Origin: Litsea cubeba
Lineage: Eukaryota > Streptophyta > Magnoliopsida > Laurales > Lauraceae
DNA: 64,000 nt
Assembly: GCA_012931725.1 (NCBI GenBank)
Contig: CM022948.1
Location: 16,436,162-16,500,161, forward strand
Direction: 5' to 3'
Shown: positions 10,801 through 22,090 of the stretch, piece by piece
Layout of the letters: each line of letters opens with the position of its first letter
Numbering within the stretch: position 1 is the first letter of the stretch
Notes under the pieces: model-generated
The model's database searches: none
The model's input: the letters and a program-made list of their open reading frames with translations, nothing else
Told to the model about the DNA's origin: nothing
Made by a program: the position numbers and the translations under genes

Positions 10801-11772
10801 AGGATGTTGTTCCTCACGGATGAAGCCGACGCTTTTGAGTTTTTGAACTTCTTGTTCAATTTTATCCATCACATCTGGACGGAATCTTCTTTGGCCTTGC
10901 TTGACAGGCTTGATGTCTTCTTGAAGATTGAGTTTGTGAACTGCTATTTTGGGGTCTAAGCCTGGCATTTCAGCGTAAGACCATGCAAAGCAATCAACGA
11001 ACTCACGAAGAAAAGCGATATACTCGGGTAACTCATCATCCTTTATATTCTTGCTTATGAATACAGGACGTGGGTTATCTGGTGTTCCCAAGTCTATCTT
11101 TTGAACAGGATCTTCTGTTGGAAGGTTCGAAGGTGGTTCCTCCACAATATTTTCGGAGGCTTCCAGCTCAACGAAACCTTCTGGGGTTTCAAGGGCATTT
11201 CCAGACCAAGGTTTTGTTCCTTTCCACGGGTCTTCTTGATCGGTAATTTTCCCAAGGCTTGCTATGAGATGATCCCAATCGCCTGTTGAAACCGAGTCGA
11301 AGTAGGCTACTTCTTTTGGAGATGAGGGTTCTTCTGGGTCAGAAGTCCACACGTCTGTGCCATCGGACAACTCCTCTTCATTTTCGGAGAAATCGTGCCA
11401 ATTGGATGAGCTTCCTGGATCTTTGTCAGGTGACTCATCAAAGAGATATCCAGGGAGATCGATGTCTTCATGGATTTGAGATGTTGAGGCTTGGTCAGTA
11501 TATTGACTTTTAAGCCTTTGTGTCAACTGTCTCAAGGGAGTGTCAGGATCATACCCTAACCCGTGTGAAGACTTTTCTACATAGCCGTAGAGTCTCCAAT
11601 CTTCCAGCTGGCTTTTGGTCAAGACGGGCCCCAATGGCGTGAGAATACCGCGTCCTTCTCCCAAACCGACTGGGTTTTGAGCGTCATAGCCCATTTTCTT
11701 CATAATAGCTTGTGCCATAGAACTGTATACGGATAGTTGAGGCGTACCTTTATTTTGGAAAGGTTCAAGCAT
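7837..11772 (-). CDS. Tat element pol: G-patch-like, RT, RNase H, archaeal-type RNase H, integrase
   Basis: This is an uninterrupted 1,311-codon frame. Residues about 18-50 are G-patch-like (KKMGYDAQNPVGLGEGRGI). RT spans about 285-520, with YVDD at 442-445. A degenerate ancestral RNase H lies at about 585-705. A second RNase H at 737-868 has Asp742, Glu785, Asp809 and Asp859, the hallmark of Tat/Ogre elements. Integrase has a His981/His988/Cys1019/Cys1022 zinc site and the DDE triad Asp1051, Asp1112, Glu1148 with 35 residues between the last two. All catalytic residues are present. The frame leaves the expected C-terminal path near 7940: the conserved PKWEGPY-type segment continues in another frame to about 7790, so one indel has altered the integrase tail. 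At the N-terminal side the polyprotein continues at 19111 after removal of the inserted Copia element. The first Met is not a true start, because pol is translated as part of a polyprotein. Confidence 0.93.
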   Translation of the reverse strand: MLEPFQNKGTPQLSVYSSMAQAIMKKMGYDAQNPVGLGEGRGILTPLGPVLTKSQLEDWRLYGYVEKSSHGLGYDPDTPLRQLTQRLKSQYTDQASTSQIHEDIDLPGYLFDESPDKDPGSSSNWHDFSENEEELSDGTDVWTSDPEEPSSPKEVAYFDSVSTGDWDHLIASLGKITDQEDPWKGTKPWSGNALETPEGFVELEASENIVEEPPSNLPTEDPVQKIDLGTPDNPRPVFISKNIKDDELPEYIAFLREFVDCFAWSYAEMPGLDPKIAVHKLNLQEDIKPVKQGQRRFRPDVMDKIEQEVQKLKSVGFIREEQHPEWLANIVPVTKKNGQIRVCIDYRDLNGACPKDEFPLPIPEVMIDNTCGFERMTFMDGFSGYNQIKMHPEDEKHTSFRTPFGVYCYTVMPFGLKNAGATYQRAMMKIFQDMQHKTVECYVDDLAVKSKRKEDHLENLREVFLRLRKHKLRMNPLKCFFGVSSGKFLGFLVRKAGIELDPIKVKAILEMPSPRTLRELKGLQGRLAYIRRFISNLSGKCRPFSRLMKKGVNFVWDADCEAAFQDIKSYLTKPPVLAAPTTGKPFILYTRALDHSLGALLAQENDQRKEAALYYLSRMLVGAEHRYSPVEKECLAVMFAVQKLRHYLLSNTVYLVSRVNLLKVLVTKAGSLNARLAKWSILLSQFDIRYVPQKAIKVQALADFLAEHPLPKDSPLRDDLPDEPVYNVETFSQSASWDMYFDGATRTNEKRQLISGVGILFVSPDKYMIPHAFSLLEPCTNNAAEYQALILGLELAIESGITMLEVFGDSQLIVNQMNQKFEVRKPDLLPYYNKAQSLLQKFDICHITHIRRGENIRADALAGLAASMAIQEGENMQITVCERRILPPLNTHQAVAECHQVVGSRISILQTSIGDWRDPFIDYIMFGILPEDPKERVSIQRRTPSFHLDIPSKILYRKSFNGVLLRCLSQQEAEETLKEVHAGLCGAHQAGPKLYDQIKRLGYYWPTMVADAMQFAKRCQQCQVHGDYIHMPPEWLHPTAISWPFEAWGMDIIGPISPPSSKGHRFIFAPTDYFSKWSEAFAFNEMKTSSVLQFLRTNIICRFGIPKRFVHDNGPQFRDHRFYRFCDKYKIQSCPSTPYNPAANGLAEAFNKTLCKILKKRVSNHKRDWSDKMSEALWDYRTTVRGPTHSTPFSLVYGCEAVVPLEVQIPSLRVSLQNDMTQESNVKLRLHELDNLDERRLEAQQSIELYQARMAGSFDKKVRQRAYKKNDLVLAVKDQWSSLTSPKANLSRNGRDPTSLTKFSPMAHTHS

Positions 11773-11869
11773 GGAGTTTGATGAAGAAGCATCCGATCTA
11801 TGGAAGAAGATCGGTTTTTCCTTTGCTGAAGTTGCTGGAACAACGAAGGAAGCTGACGTAGGATCTTCT

Positions 11870-13631
11870 TGTAAGTCCGAGGGATCCTACCCTAGAGGGG
11901 GGGTGAATAGGGTGATCTACACTTAATGACTAATTATGACCAATTTTAATTTCTTTACAACTAACTAGTCACATGTGATGATTAACATACAAAATGCGGA
12001 AGCTTAACAAATACAATCACCACAAATCAATCACCACTACACAATCATTTATAGTGGTTCGGCCTCAATGCCTACATCCACTACCGGCTTGTGTATCCAA
12101 CACCCCACCGGATTTCCACTAATATGCTTTTCCAATAGGCTAAGCAATAACCTCTTACAAGATGCTTTCCAAGGCTTAGCAATAACCTCTACAATGTATG
12201 CTTTCCAAGGCTTAGCAATAACCTTACAATGATGTTTTTCTAGGCTAAACAACAACCCTTACACTATGCTTTTATATGGCTAAGCAATAACCTTACAAAG
12301 AAATGATTTCTCAAAGAAAGTGTCTTCCAAAGGACACTCTAAGAGATTACAATTAAAGCACAATTACAATGCCTCTTTAATAGGCTAATTTGAAAGTGAA
12401 AACTAAACTCACACAACACACTAATGAGTGCAAAGATGTATGCTAATGAGGTGTGTGTGTGACAACTTCAATCAAGTTTAAAAAGTAAAGTCCAATGAAT
12501 ATATGCTCAAAGCAATTCAAAGATTAAAGCACATAGAAAGAATTGATTGAAGTTTAAATGCAAATCACATGAACAAATACTAACTTGTTGATGATTTAAA
12601 AAATCAAGGCTCACAAGTTGTATGAAATTAATTTGGCTTAAACATGTGATGCATTTGTAGTGTTGTTTTCAAAAACAAGATTTAACAAAGGTTTTAAAAA
12701 GATTGAAAACAACAATGATGATTCAAACAAGTTAAATTAACATGTTATAAAGAAATCAAAGTTTCAAACATAACATGTTTAACAAAGTTTAAAACTAAAC
12801 TAAGTTTGAACCAAAGAAAAGAATTTATTACAACTTAATATCAAAGATTGAATGGAAGTAATGAATTCATTTCATCATAGTTATCATGCTAAAAACATTT
12901 ACCAAAGATTTAAAACCAAGCATGAAACATATGATTAAATTAAGCAAAGCTTACTTGGAGATTTAACTTCATGATCCAAGCTTTAGTTTTACTAATTTAC
13001 CATTAGCCTTCCTTAGCTTGATCCCCTTTCTTTTGCTTCAAAATGCCTCAAGAAGGGCTTCAAAGATCATCACTAATGCTTAAGGAATGAGTTTCTTTTT
13101 ATAGAAAAAGTGGTCCAACGGCTCCTTGTCGGTCGGCCCACAGGTTGTTGTCGGTCAACCGACACCTCAACGGTTAGAAACCCAACGGCTTTAATTTTTG
13201 AAAAACTGTTTTTAGCGGCGGCCATAAAGCGCCGGTAAAAGTCCCTTTTGACCGCCGGTAAAAGTCCAGAATTCTCAAAAAGGGGATTTTCAAAGTGATT
13301 TTCTTGGGGGGACTTTGGGCCAATAAACCAAGCATGGTAATATGATTTAAACCAATCCAAGTGCTTAAAAATCATATAACATAAAAGGCCAAACAAAATT
13401 TAAAACATTTAAAACCAATGGCTAGCTTGATTTATAAAATCTTTTTCAAACTAAAAATGCGTCCAATGTTTAAAACCAAAACATGCATAAATCATAAGGT
13501 TTACAAGATTTAAAACAATGCATGTATAAATCAAGATTTCAAGATTTCTAAAATCAATGCATGTGACAATATTCAAATGAATGAATAAGATGAATGATGC
13601 ATCCATCAAATTGCAATACGAAATCCTAACA
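11870..13631 (-). repeat. 3' LTR of the SIRE-like element
   Basis: On the minus strand it begins TGTTAGGATTTCG at 13631 and ends CCTCGGACTTACA at 11870. It has a TATA box (minus strand, about 13095-13104, CTATAAAAAG) followed by AAACTCATTCC. Near 12130-12300 it contains four to five copies of a CAAGGCTTAGCAATAACCTT-type unit. Confidence 0.95.
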
Positions 13632-13643
13632 ATCTCCCCCTTT
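13632..13643 (-). other. Polypurine tract of the SIRE-like element
   Basis: On the minus strand AAAGGGGGAGAT directly abuts the TGTTAGG start of the 3' LTR. Confidence 0.85.
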
Positions 13644-15816
13644 GCAATTTGATGGCAAACCTTTCTCAAAACTAATACTTCACACATTGTCTTCGGCTCT
13701 TCCTTAACTGGACAAGGCTTGAAATCTAAGGCTTGAAATCTTCTTGGATGCTACTTTGACTTGACTTGGGCTCTAGCTCGTTTTCTTCATTCTCCTTGAT
13801 GCTTGGAGCTTGATCAATCTTCAAGCTTTCTCTTCATCTTCCTTTCTTTAGACCAAGCATCTTCTTTAGCTCCCAAGCTCTTTCTTCTATCATCTTCTCC
13901 CCCTATGACCAAGCATTTTCTCCAATGCATTCTCTGCCTTTGGGTAGAAGATCATACAATGTCTCTCCCCCTTTGACATTGAATTGCACATCTCTCCCTT
14001 TGGCAACTTGAGCACTCTCTTCCCCTTATTCTCTCAATTTGCTCCCCCTTAATTATCTCCCCCTTTGACATTAAATTGCAAAGGTATCAATTGAGGAGGG
14101 GTACCTACACATGAAACAAGGAAAATACCTTTCAGTAGCACCTGTTAACATAAGTAATCAGAAATGAAATATATAACAGGTATCATGTATGGTAGTAGTC
14201 TAAGGCTATAAGGGTATAGAGCCAATATAAGGGTGAATTTGATCAACTCTAATGCTTCCTTAGAAGGTTTACTCCCCCTCAATCCACACTCTTCTTTTGT
14301 CAAACTTTTGACAAGGATTTAACTAATAGGTGCAAGAAGAAGATGGTTTAGCCAATTGAGGGTTAACTTCAAGAGAAGAATTAGATTCCAAATGACTAAT
14401 AAGCTCAATATGATCAAATTACAAATATAGAGCAAGGTCAAGGGAATTTACTAATCATAGCATCAAATAATATAACTATGAAAATCATTATGCTATGAAA
14501 GTTTTGAATTCATTTCATACAATCATTGGATATAACTATCATGCACAAGATGAATGAAATGAAGTTCAATCATGAAGCCTAACCTCACCATTAACCAACC
14601 AAGATTATGAAAACATAAACATGGTGGTCATGTGATTTACCTATAAGAGCATGAGAGGTGGCAAACATGAAGATTATGATGCTAATAAAGTGTGACAATT
14701 ACAAAATCAAGCATCACAAAAAGATATTCATCACTTAGAATAATATAACTAATGAGCATGGTGATGAACAAGAAAAATTGCATAAAAGATATAACTTAGT
14801 AGAACATGCAATTTTCAAAGTGTCAAGATCATATGAGTTCAACATCTAAGACATCCATCAAACAATAGACATAACTAAGAAATACAAGGAATGGATTTCA
14901 AAGAGGTTCATATGATCAAGCACACTACTATGAAGTTGAAACATGTATAAAGATGACATCATTAAGAAAATACACATGAATCAACATCATAACCATCCAT
15001 ATCATAAATAATGATTAGAAAGTACAAAGGATGGAGTTTTGGGTTCTAGTATGGTAACTACAAAAAAAATAATTAAAGAGCACAACCATACATGGAACAA
15101 ATAAACATTTGCATAAAGAATGTAACTAAATAAGCAATGATGCAAAATGGCATATAACAATTATTTCCTTCTAAAATTTATAATCAATAGCACAAGGAAA
15201 TAAACTTAAAAGAAAATGTTTGAATGAATATAACTAACAAAGCTTGAAAACATTTTCAATTCATACAATCTTCAAATCATAAGCAAAATCCAACAATGGA
15301 CATAAAGAGGATGATATTGAAGATAACACTTTTTCAACTTGCATTTTAAAAGATATAACTTATTGGAAACGCATACAAGTTGGTTTTTCAAAACAATAAT
15401 TTTCCATATTATCATATAACTTAGAAATCTATGGAAAAACTAAATTGTTTCAAATCATTTGTTTTTCAAAACAAATCTTACTAATACATCCAAACAAATG
15501 ATTTTATAATATCAATTGATTATGAAAGATCTAGCTAATAAAGCTTTGAAACCATAATCAGTTGAACATGTATAGAATTGCAAGAGATATATCTAAATGA
15601 ACAAGAAGCAAATCTAACATGTTGAAAATATAATCAAATGATTTTGAAAACCATAATATGTAACTAGTATGGTGCATGAAAACAAAATCAATTGATCATA
15701 AACAAGCATTGCATTTTATGAAACGTAAGTATGAAATAACAAAATGCAAATGCAACAATATGACCAACAAAAGGATTTACCTATAAAGGATAGGTTGGTC
15801 AATGAGGTCCAAGGCC
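13644..15816 (-). other. Non-coding 3' interior of the SIRE-like element
   Basis: The first 450 bases carry repeated TCTCCCCCTTTGACATT-like stretches. The rest is AT-rich with recurring ATATAACTAA-type words. No frame resembling protease, integrase, RT or RNase H is present; in an autonomous relative these genes would occupy this space. Confidence 0.75.
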
Positions 15817-17253
15817 TTAAGGTTTGTCTAAGTATATAACTTTGGGAATCCACCTAAGGTCTTGAGAGGGTTGGTCTTTGAGGTCCATCTTAAAAGTCTT
15901 ACCAACTATTGGAGATTTGACTTGATAAATTTTCAATTTAGACTTATCACCATGATATTTAGATTTAACTAAATTTGGCTTAGGTTGGTGATTACTCTTT
16001 TGAGGTTGGTGACTTTTCTTCTTAGGGGATTGGTTCACTTTTCTTTTCTTCTTATTTCCTCCCTTTATTTGACTTTTGAATTTTAGATTTAACTTAGCAA
16101 CTTTATTCAAAAGTTCTTTCATTTGTTGAGTTAAGGGAGGTAGGTTGAGAAGCTTTTTATTAATAGATTCTTTTAGAGTTGGTTTAACTTGTTTAACCTT
16201 TTTAGAATCTATTTTAGGAGACTCATTTTTAATTGGTTTTACTTGTTTAGTCTTTTTAGAGTCTTCCTTGGTTTTTAGTGTCTTAACCATCATAGAATTT
16301 GATTTTACTTTCTTTGGTTCAAAGATGGGTTTAGACACATTGCTTCTTCTTTGTTTGCACTCAAACCTAAAATGTCCTTTAATGCCACAATAATTACATT
16401 TAGTTTTGGGCAAGGAAGTGTGAGTGATAGAGAATGAGGACTCACCTTTCACAAATGTGTTGGTGAATTTAGGGTCATATGAAATATTCCTATCAAAACC
16501 AAGACCCGTCCTATCTCTTTTAGATTTACCCAATTTCAATAACTTTTCAAATCTTTCTTCACTTTGGGTAAATTTGCACTCATACTTTTGTTTGTAGGTT
16601 TCACGTTGAGTGACTTGGGTTTTAAGGGTTGAATTTTCATTTTTAACTTTTGTTAGTTCAAGTTCAATTCCCTTAAATTTATTTAGCTCTTCATGGGCAA
16701 GTTTTAATTCAAATTTAACTTCATTGATAACATTAGATCCAAGTTCTAGAGTTTTTATCTTAATTTGTGCATTAGATAAATTTTCCATAGAAATGGTTAA
16801 CTTGGATTCTAAATTGTTAATGTTTTCATCTTGCCTTTTTAATTGATCTCTTAGTTTAGAATTTTCCTTATTAAGATTATCACAATCTATCTTTGATTCT
16901 CTTATGTCATCTTTAATATTAGATAGATTATGTAAAGAGATCATGAACTTAGATTCTATACAATTTATTAATTCATCTTTTTCTTTAAGTTCATTTTTAG
17001 AAGAGACTAATTCTTGGTTTAGCCTTTTAGATTCTTCTTTTAATCTTTTATTCTTCTTAGAAAGCTCTAAGGACCATGTGTACAATTCCTCATAAGCTTC
17101 ATTTTCATCATATTCTTCTTCTTTTAAATTAATTATAGATTCATTAATTTTAATGTTAGAATCTCCAATAGGTGGAAGAAGAAGGGGTCTAGAGGAATCT
17201 ACACAAGAATCTACAAGGTCAAGCATAGTGGAATCCATTCTAATGATTTTCAT
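15817..17253 (-). CDS. Gag-like protein of the SIRE-like element (partial Gag with CCHC knuckle)
   Basis: This is an intact frame of 478 codons. ATG at 17253 lies only 76 bases after the PBS, leaving no room for the usual N-terminal half of Gag. Residues 45-245 are rich in Lys/Glu/Asn/Leu heptads and look like a long coiled coil. A zinc knuckle Cys286-X2-Cys289-X4-His294-X4-Cys299 is complete. The C-terminal 170 residues are strongly basic and carry repeats of a KQVKP-type motif. The frame ends with WIPK, resembling the Gag/protease border of SIRE elements. It probably binds element RNA in the particle while catalytic proteins come from a helper element. Whether the loss of the Gag N terminus is a family trait or specific to this copy cannot be told here. 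Confidence 0.85.
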   Translation of the reverse strand: MKIIRMDSTMLDLVDSCVDSSRPLLLPPIGDSNIKINESIINLKEEEYDENEAYEELYTWSLELSKKNKRLKEESKRLNQELVSSKNELKEKDELINCIESKFMISLHNLSNIKDDIRESKIDCDNLNKENSKLRDQLKRQDENINNLESKLTISMENLSNAQIKIKTLELGSNVINEVKFELKLAHEELNKFKGIELELTKVKNENSTLKTQVTQRETYKQKYECKFTQSEERFEKLLKLGKSKRDRTGLGFDRNISYDPKFTNTFVKGESSFSITHTSLPKTKCNYCGIKGHFRFECKQRRSNVSKPIFEPKKVKSNSMMVKTLKTKEDSKKTKQVKPIKNESPKIDSKKVKQVKPTLKESINKKLLNLPPLTQQMKELLNKVAKLNLKFKSQIKGGNKKKRKVNQSPKKKSHQPQKSNHQPKPNLVKSKYHGDKSKLKIYQVKSPIVGKTFKMDLKDQPSQDLRWIPKVIYLDKP

Positions 17254-17328
17254 AGAAAAGCAACACTAGGGTTTTGATCTAGATTAAGGATCAACTCCGG
17301 GTGTTTAAGCCCTAAATGGAGTAACCTT

Positions 17329-17340
17329 GCTCTGATACCA
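17329..17340 (-). other. Primer-binding site, initiator tRNA-Met type
   Basis: On the minus strand TGGTATCAGAGC begins two bases after the 5' LTR end and continues AAGGTTACTCC. Confidence 0.92.
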
Positions 17341-17342
17341 CT

Positions 17343-19105
17343 TGTAAGTCCGAGGGATCCTACCCTAGAGGGGGGGTGAATAGGGTGATCTACACTTAAT
17401 GACTAATTATGACCAATTTTAATTTCTTTACAACTAACTAGTCACATGTGATGATTAACATACAAAATGCGGAAGCTTAACAAATACAATCACCACAAAT
17501 CAATCACCACTACACAATCATTTATAGTGGTTCGGCCTCAATGCCTACATCCACTACCGGCTTGTGTATCCAACACCCCACCGGATTTCCACTAATATGC
17601 TTTTCCAATAGGCTAAGCAATAACCTCTTACAAGATGCTTTCCAAGGCTTAGCAATAACCTCTACAATGTATGCTTTCCAAGGCTTAGCAATAACCTTAC
17701 AATGATGTTTTTCTAGGCTAAACAACAACCCTTACACTATGCTTTTATATGGCTAAGCAATAACCTTACAAAGAAATGATTTCTCAAAGAAAGTGTCTTC
17801 CAAAGGACACTCTAAGAGATTACAATTAAAGCACAATTACAATGCCTCTTTAATAGGCTAATTTGAAAGTGAAAACTAAACTCACACAACACACTAATGA
17901 GTGCAAAGATGTATGCTAATGAGGTGTGTGTGTGACAACTTCAATCAAGTTTAAAAAGTAAAGTCCAATGAATATATGCTCAAAGCAATTCAAAGATTAA
18001 AGCACATAGAAAGAATTGATTGAAGTTTAAATGCAAATCACATGAACAAATACTAACTTGTTGATGATTTAAAAAATCAAGGCTCACAAGTTGTATGAAA
18101 TTAATTTGGCTTAAACATGTGATGCATTTGTAGTGTTGTTTTCAAAAACAAGATTTAACAAAGGTTTTAAAAAGATTGAAAACAACAATGATGATTCAAA
18201 CAAGTTAAATTAACATGTTATAAAGAAATCAAAGTTTCAAACATAACATGTTTAACAAAGTTTAAAACTAAACTAAGTTTGAACCAAAGAAAAGAATTCA
18301 TTACAACTTAATATCAAAGATTGAATGGAAGTAATGAATTCATTTCATCATAGTTATCATGCTAAAAACATTTACCAAAGATTTAAAACCAAGCATGAAA
18401 CATATGATTAAATTAAGCAAAGCTTACTTGGAGATTTAACTTCATGATCCAAGCTTTAGTTTTACTAATTTACCATTGGCCTTCCTTAGCTTGATCCCCT
18501 TTCTTTTGCTTCAAAATGCCTCAAGAAGGGCTTCAAAGATCATCACTAATGCTTAAGGAATGAGTTTCTTTTTATAGAAAAAGTGGTCCAACGGCTCCTT
18601 GTCGGTCGGCCCACAGGTTGTTGTCGGTCAACCGACACCTCAACGGTTAGAAACCCAACGGCTTTAATTTTTGAAAAAACTGTTTTTAGCGGCGGCCATA
18701 AAGCGCCGGTAAAAGTCCCTTTTGACCGCCGGTAAAAGTCCAGAATTCTCAAAAAGGGGATTTTCAAAGTGATTTTCTTGGGGGGACTTTGGGCCAATAA
18801 ACCAAGCATGGTAATATGATTTAAACCAATCCAAGTGCTTAAAAATCATATAACATAAAAGGCCAAACAAAATTTAAAACATTTAAAACCAATGGCTAGC
18901 TTGATTTATAAAATCTTTTTCAAACTAAAAATGCGTCCAATGTTTAAAACCAAAACATGCATAAATCATAAGGTTTACAAGATTTAAAACAATGCATGTA
19001 TAAATCAAGATTTCAAGATTTCTAAAATCAATGCATGTGACAATATTCAAATGAATGAATAAGATGAATGATGCATCCATCAAATTGCAATACGAAATCC
19101 TAACA
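17343..19105 (-). repeat. 5' LTR of the SIRE-like element
   Basis: This is a 1,763-bp copy of 11870-13631, almost identical. The upstream TSD CTTCT is at 19106-19110. The minus-strand TATA box is near 18560-18580. Confidence 0.95.
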
Positions 19106-19110
19106 CTTCT

Positions 19111-20198
19111 ATGTCAGAAGTTATCTCCATTGGAGTAAGAGCAGGCTGAACTTGCTGAGTGTCAGCTTGGCTTGACGATGTGTCGTCTTCTGGCTCTGAA
19201 TCCGAGTCCGTGTCTTGCATGATAGACACGAAAGAGACAACAAATTTGCCCCCAGGCTTTTGTTTTGCCTTCTTCACTTTAGTTGTGATGACCAAAGGCT
19301 TTGAAGATTTGAGGGAGATGATGAAGGGAGTTTGCATGCTCTCTTCAGATTTACCGGATGGTTTGTTTTCTTCCGGTGATTGTTGAGGAGCTTTGCTTTT
19401 ATCTTTCTGGAGATTTTCGGCAAAGGATGCTGTATGCTTTTCCTTTTCTTCTTTTTCACCTTCGTACATCTGTGAGTCTGCGAAGTGGATTTCTTTACCT
19501 TTGAAGGGCTTTCTGTCCGTAAAGACTCGATGTATCATGCCGTCGTCGCCAACAAACTTGATGCATTGATGTAGAGTTGAAGGGACAACACCATTCTCAT
19601 GGATCCAAGGGCGTCCGAGAAGGATGTTGTAGCATGAAGGGGTCTTTATTGCATACACTGTGACCTCAGAGATAAGATCACCTATCTGCAATTTGAACCT
19701 GATTTTGCCGATAGGCCTTTGAGTACTCCCATCGTATCCAAAGATAGATACAGATGTGTGGCTCAGTTTGCTGGGTGGGATGCCCAACTCTTCAAGAGCC
19801 GATGTGGAGATAAGGTTGAGTGCAGAACCTGGGTCGATCTGAACTCTATGCATAGGCATTTCCTTAATATACCCTGTGAAGTACAGGGGTCGGTTATGCC
19901 TGGTTTCGCCAAGTAGGAGGTCATCCTTTGTGAAGGCGATGGTTGCACTGGCTGCTTTTTTAACCGAGAGGCATTCAATGCATGATCCCTCAGTTTTCTT
20001 ATTTTCTCCCTTTGAGGAGGCTTCTGAGTTTTTGACCCGGTAATCCATTTCAATTTGGAGGACTTGCGGGGCATGTTTGTCGACATCCTCATTCAGCTTT
20101 TGTAATTCCGAAATGAGATTATCACGAGTGTGCGGAGACATTCGCAACAAATCTAGGATGTGCAGACGTGCAGGTATGTGCTTGAAGTGTTCAATCAA
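19111..20198 (-). pseudogene. Tat element protease segment of the polyprotein
   Basis: The open frame runs from 20198 down to the Copia insertion. Counting from Met20198, residues 115-215 form a retropepsin-like domain with active-site motif Asp122-Pro-Gly-Ser-Ala, as in many plant Tat elements where the usual Thr/Ser-Gly is altered, and the later ILLGRPW block. Beyond it is a charged linker (Lys/Glu/Ser rich) leading to pol. The last seven residues before the stop at 19080 come from the inserted LTR. The frame upstream (20282-21352) is in a different phase, so a frameshift lies near 20282-20320. Interrupted by insertion and therefore non-functional. Confidence 0.85.
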
Positions 20199-20281
20199 GT
20201 CATACTTGAAAGCCTCCTTAGGGCCTGCATGTTCATCATTGTTGCCACTAGGGGCGCTTACAACATCTTTTCCCGAAGGAT

Positions 20282-21352
20282 TTACATATGTAAAGGAAGA
20301 TTGGTTGTAATTTTTGTGGTAGTCCCGACCAGAGCGGGTGCCTCTACAAACTTCGAGAGCTTCTTGAGAAGGGTCTTCGTTTGGAAGATTGTCTTCAGGA
20401 TCAAGAGGCTGTCGTTTTTCATTTGCTGAGGATGTATCAGCAGCAGAGTTACCATCCTCAGTGATTGTGTTGCATGGAGCATTTTCGGGAACAAGTCCTG
20501 AACAGCATCCAGCAATCTTTCTTCTTCGTTGACTAATTCATCGTCCCAAGCATCAATAGCTGGGAATTCTTCAGTCAGGAAGGGTGTGAACTTTGAAGTC
20601 ACAGTCTCAGGAGAAGAAACCTGAGAGGGTGTCATCTCAGTGAAAGTCACATGAGACGAGGTGGCTCCAGAAGATACATTGCTAGGCGTCGCCGGAGTGG
20701 AAGTGCTCTCATCAGACGATGCTTCGGAAGAGCTATAATCCCGAATTATCACATTACAGGAAGCTCTGACGGGAGACGTTGCCTGATCGGAGTCAGACTC
20801 ATCCTCGGATGTGAGAGGATCGTCTATCCAGCAATTTTCTCCATTTTCAGGAGTTAAGGGAGGATTTACCTGGTGGTCTTCAGGGACTTCAGGCTCTGGA
20901 TTGCGAGGAGGCTCGTTGACGCGTTCTTGCTCTTGTTCTAGAGCGAGTCGCTGCAAGATCCTTGCATATTCTTCAAGATCAGGCATGGGAGCCGGATCTT
21001 CTTCTTCATCATCTCTTTGTGGCTCAACATTGTTGATTTCCACTGGAGTGATGAGAGGTGCTGGCTCAGCAGCATTTTCTTGTACAACTTCTTGGTCTTC
21101 TTCATCATCAGACCAGGATCCTTGTGGCTGTAGGGGGTTATACCAGATTACTGGCATAAGATGAGACTCAGGAACCCATTCTTCATCGGAGAGATATTCT
21201 CTTGTTTCAAGGGATTCCTCCCACTCATCTGTGTAGTTGGATTCGAATACATCATCGGTGTCGCTGGATTCGTATCCATCAATGGAGAATCCAACTACCG
21301 AATTGCAAGAGTATGATGCCTCCTGCATGGCTTCTTTAAATTGAGGTGGCAT
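20282..21352 (-). pseudogene. Tat polyprotein acidic linker (between Gag and protease)
   Basis: This 356-codon frame is rich in Asp, Glu, Ser and Pro with no recognised domain, placed between the Gag zinc-like motif and the protease. Sequence continuity with both neighbours is seen only in other frames, so there are phase changes near 21355-21400 and 20282-20320. It most likely belongs to one continuous gag-pro reading frame in the ancestor. Confidence 0.7.
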
Positions 21353-21375
21353 GAAATCACTGAGAGTGAATTTCC

Positions 21376-22065
21376 TTACCCCCTTTGAAGTCTCTGGAAG
21401 GGATGTTTTGTTACCTCCAGTGAAGCGGTAGAGGAAGCCTCTGCCTTTTCTTTGACCTCTAGTTTTGGCTGGGTCTTCTCTTGCCGTTTGAGCTTGAGGA
21501 GATGTTTCCTAGCCTGCCTTCGCTGTTGAGCTGTAGGCTTTGTTTTCACGACCTCCCAATTTTCATCTTCCAGGAGATCGGGATGTACCCATATCGGTTG
21601 TCCGTCTGGTGTCAGGTAAGGAACCAGTTTCTCGGACGCTTCGATTGAGTTTATCACCTTGAAGGAAGTAGTGATCTTCTTCTTCGGTGATCTTGATGTT
21701 TGTCCACATATCACCATGTTGACGGAGGCAGACCCATAGTTTTTGTCAAAGGTGATGACTCCGTTTTTCCACATCTCATTTATTTTCTCTCTCACAACGA
21801 AGCATTGATTGAGAGGATGCGAGATCATCTGGTGGTATGGACAGTACCGAGGATCGTTGGTTTTGCCAACATCACCTGGTCTTTTTGGTTCAGGCAAGGT
21901 GAGCTTGCCGTTTGCCACAAGAGCCCCGAAGATTTCATCAACATCTTCATCAAACGGGTATTTCTTCTCTACTCGTTCTTTGAAGGCATCAGAGAGTTCA
22001 GGTTTCTTACCAACAGCTTTGTTTTCAGCTTTCTTTGGTGGCTGAGGAGCTGACTTGGTCTGCAC
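21376..22065 (-). pseudogene. Tat Gag C-terminal part with Cys/His motif
   Basis: The 229-codon frame contains YCPYHQMISHPLNQC, a Cys-X2-(Tyr)His..His..Cys arrangement typical of Tat/Ogre Gag in place of a classic CCHC knuckle. It continues into a basic C terminus. It lies directly downstream of the Gag capsid-like frame but in another phase, implying a frameshift near 22090-22140. Confidence 0.8.
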
Positions 22066-22090
22066 ATTGAGGACCTCTTTCTTTTTTGGT

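Larger units (their letters stand above)
11870..19105 (-). mobile_element. Young non-autonomous SIRE-like Ty1/Copia element with gag only (TR-GAG-like)
   Basis: Both termini are TG..CA. Five-base TSDs CTTCT occur at 11865-11869 and 19106-19110. LTRs of 1,762 and 1,763 bp differ at only about three places (two substitutions near 12828/18299 and 13016/18478, plus one A indel near 13147/18672). The 3.7-kb interior has an initiator-Met PBS, a PPT and one gag-like frame, with no protease, integrase, RT or RNase H. Elements with LTRs, PBS, PPT and only gag have been called TR-GAG. It must use enzymes from another SIRE-like element. It is inserted into the Tat protease-RT linker, so it is younger than copy A. 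Confidence 0.93.

Noticed and set aside
10363..10959. 198-codon plus-strand ORF opposite the Tat RT
   Set aside because: Shadow of the well-supported RT frame on the minus strand; the same shadow appears in copy B at 53265-53756.
12049..12255. Small ORF repeated identically at 17522-17728
   Set aside because: Lies in the two LTRs of the SIRE-like element; duplication is due to the LTRs, and composition reflects a short tandem repeat.
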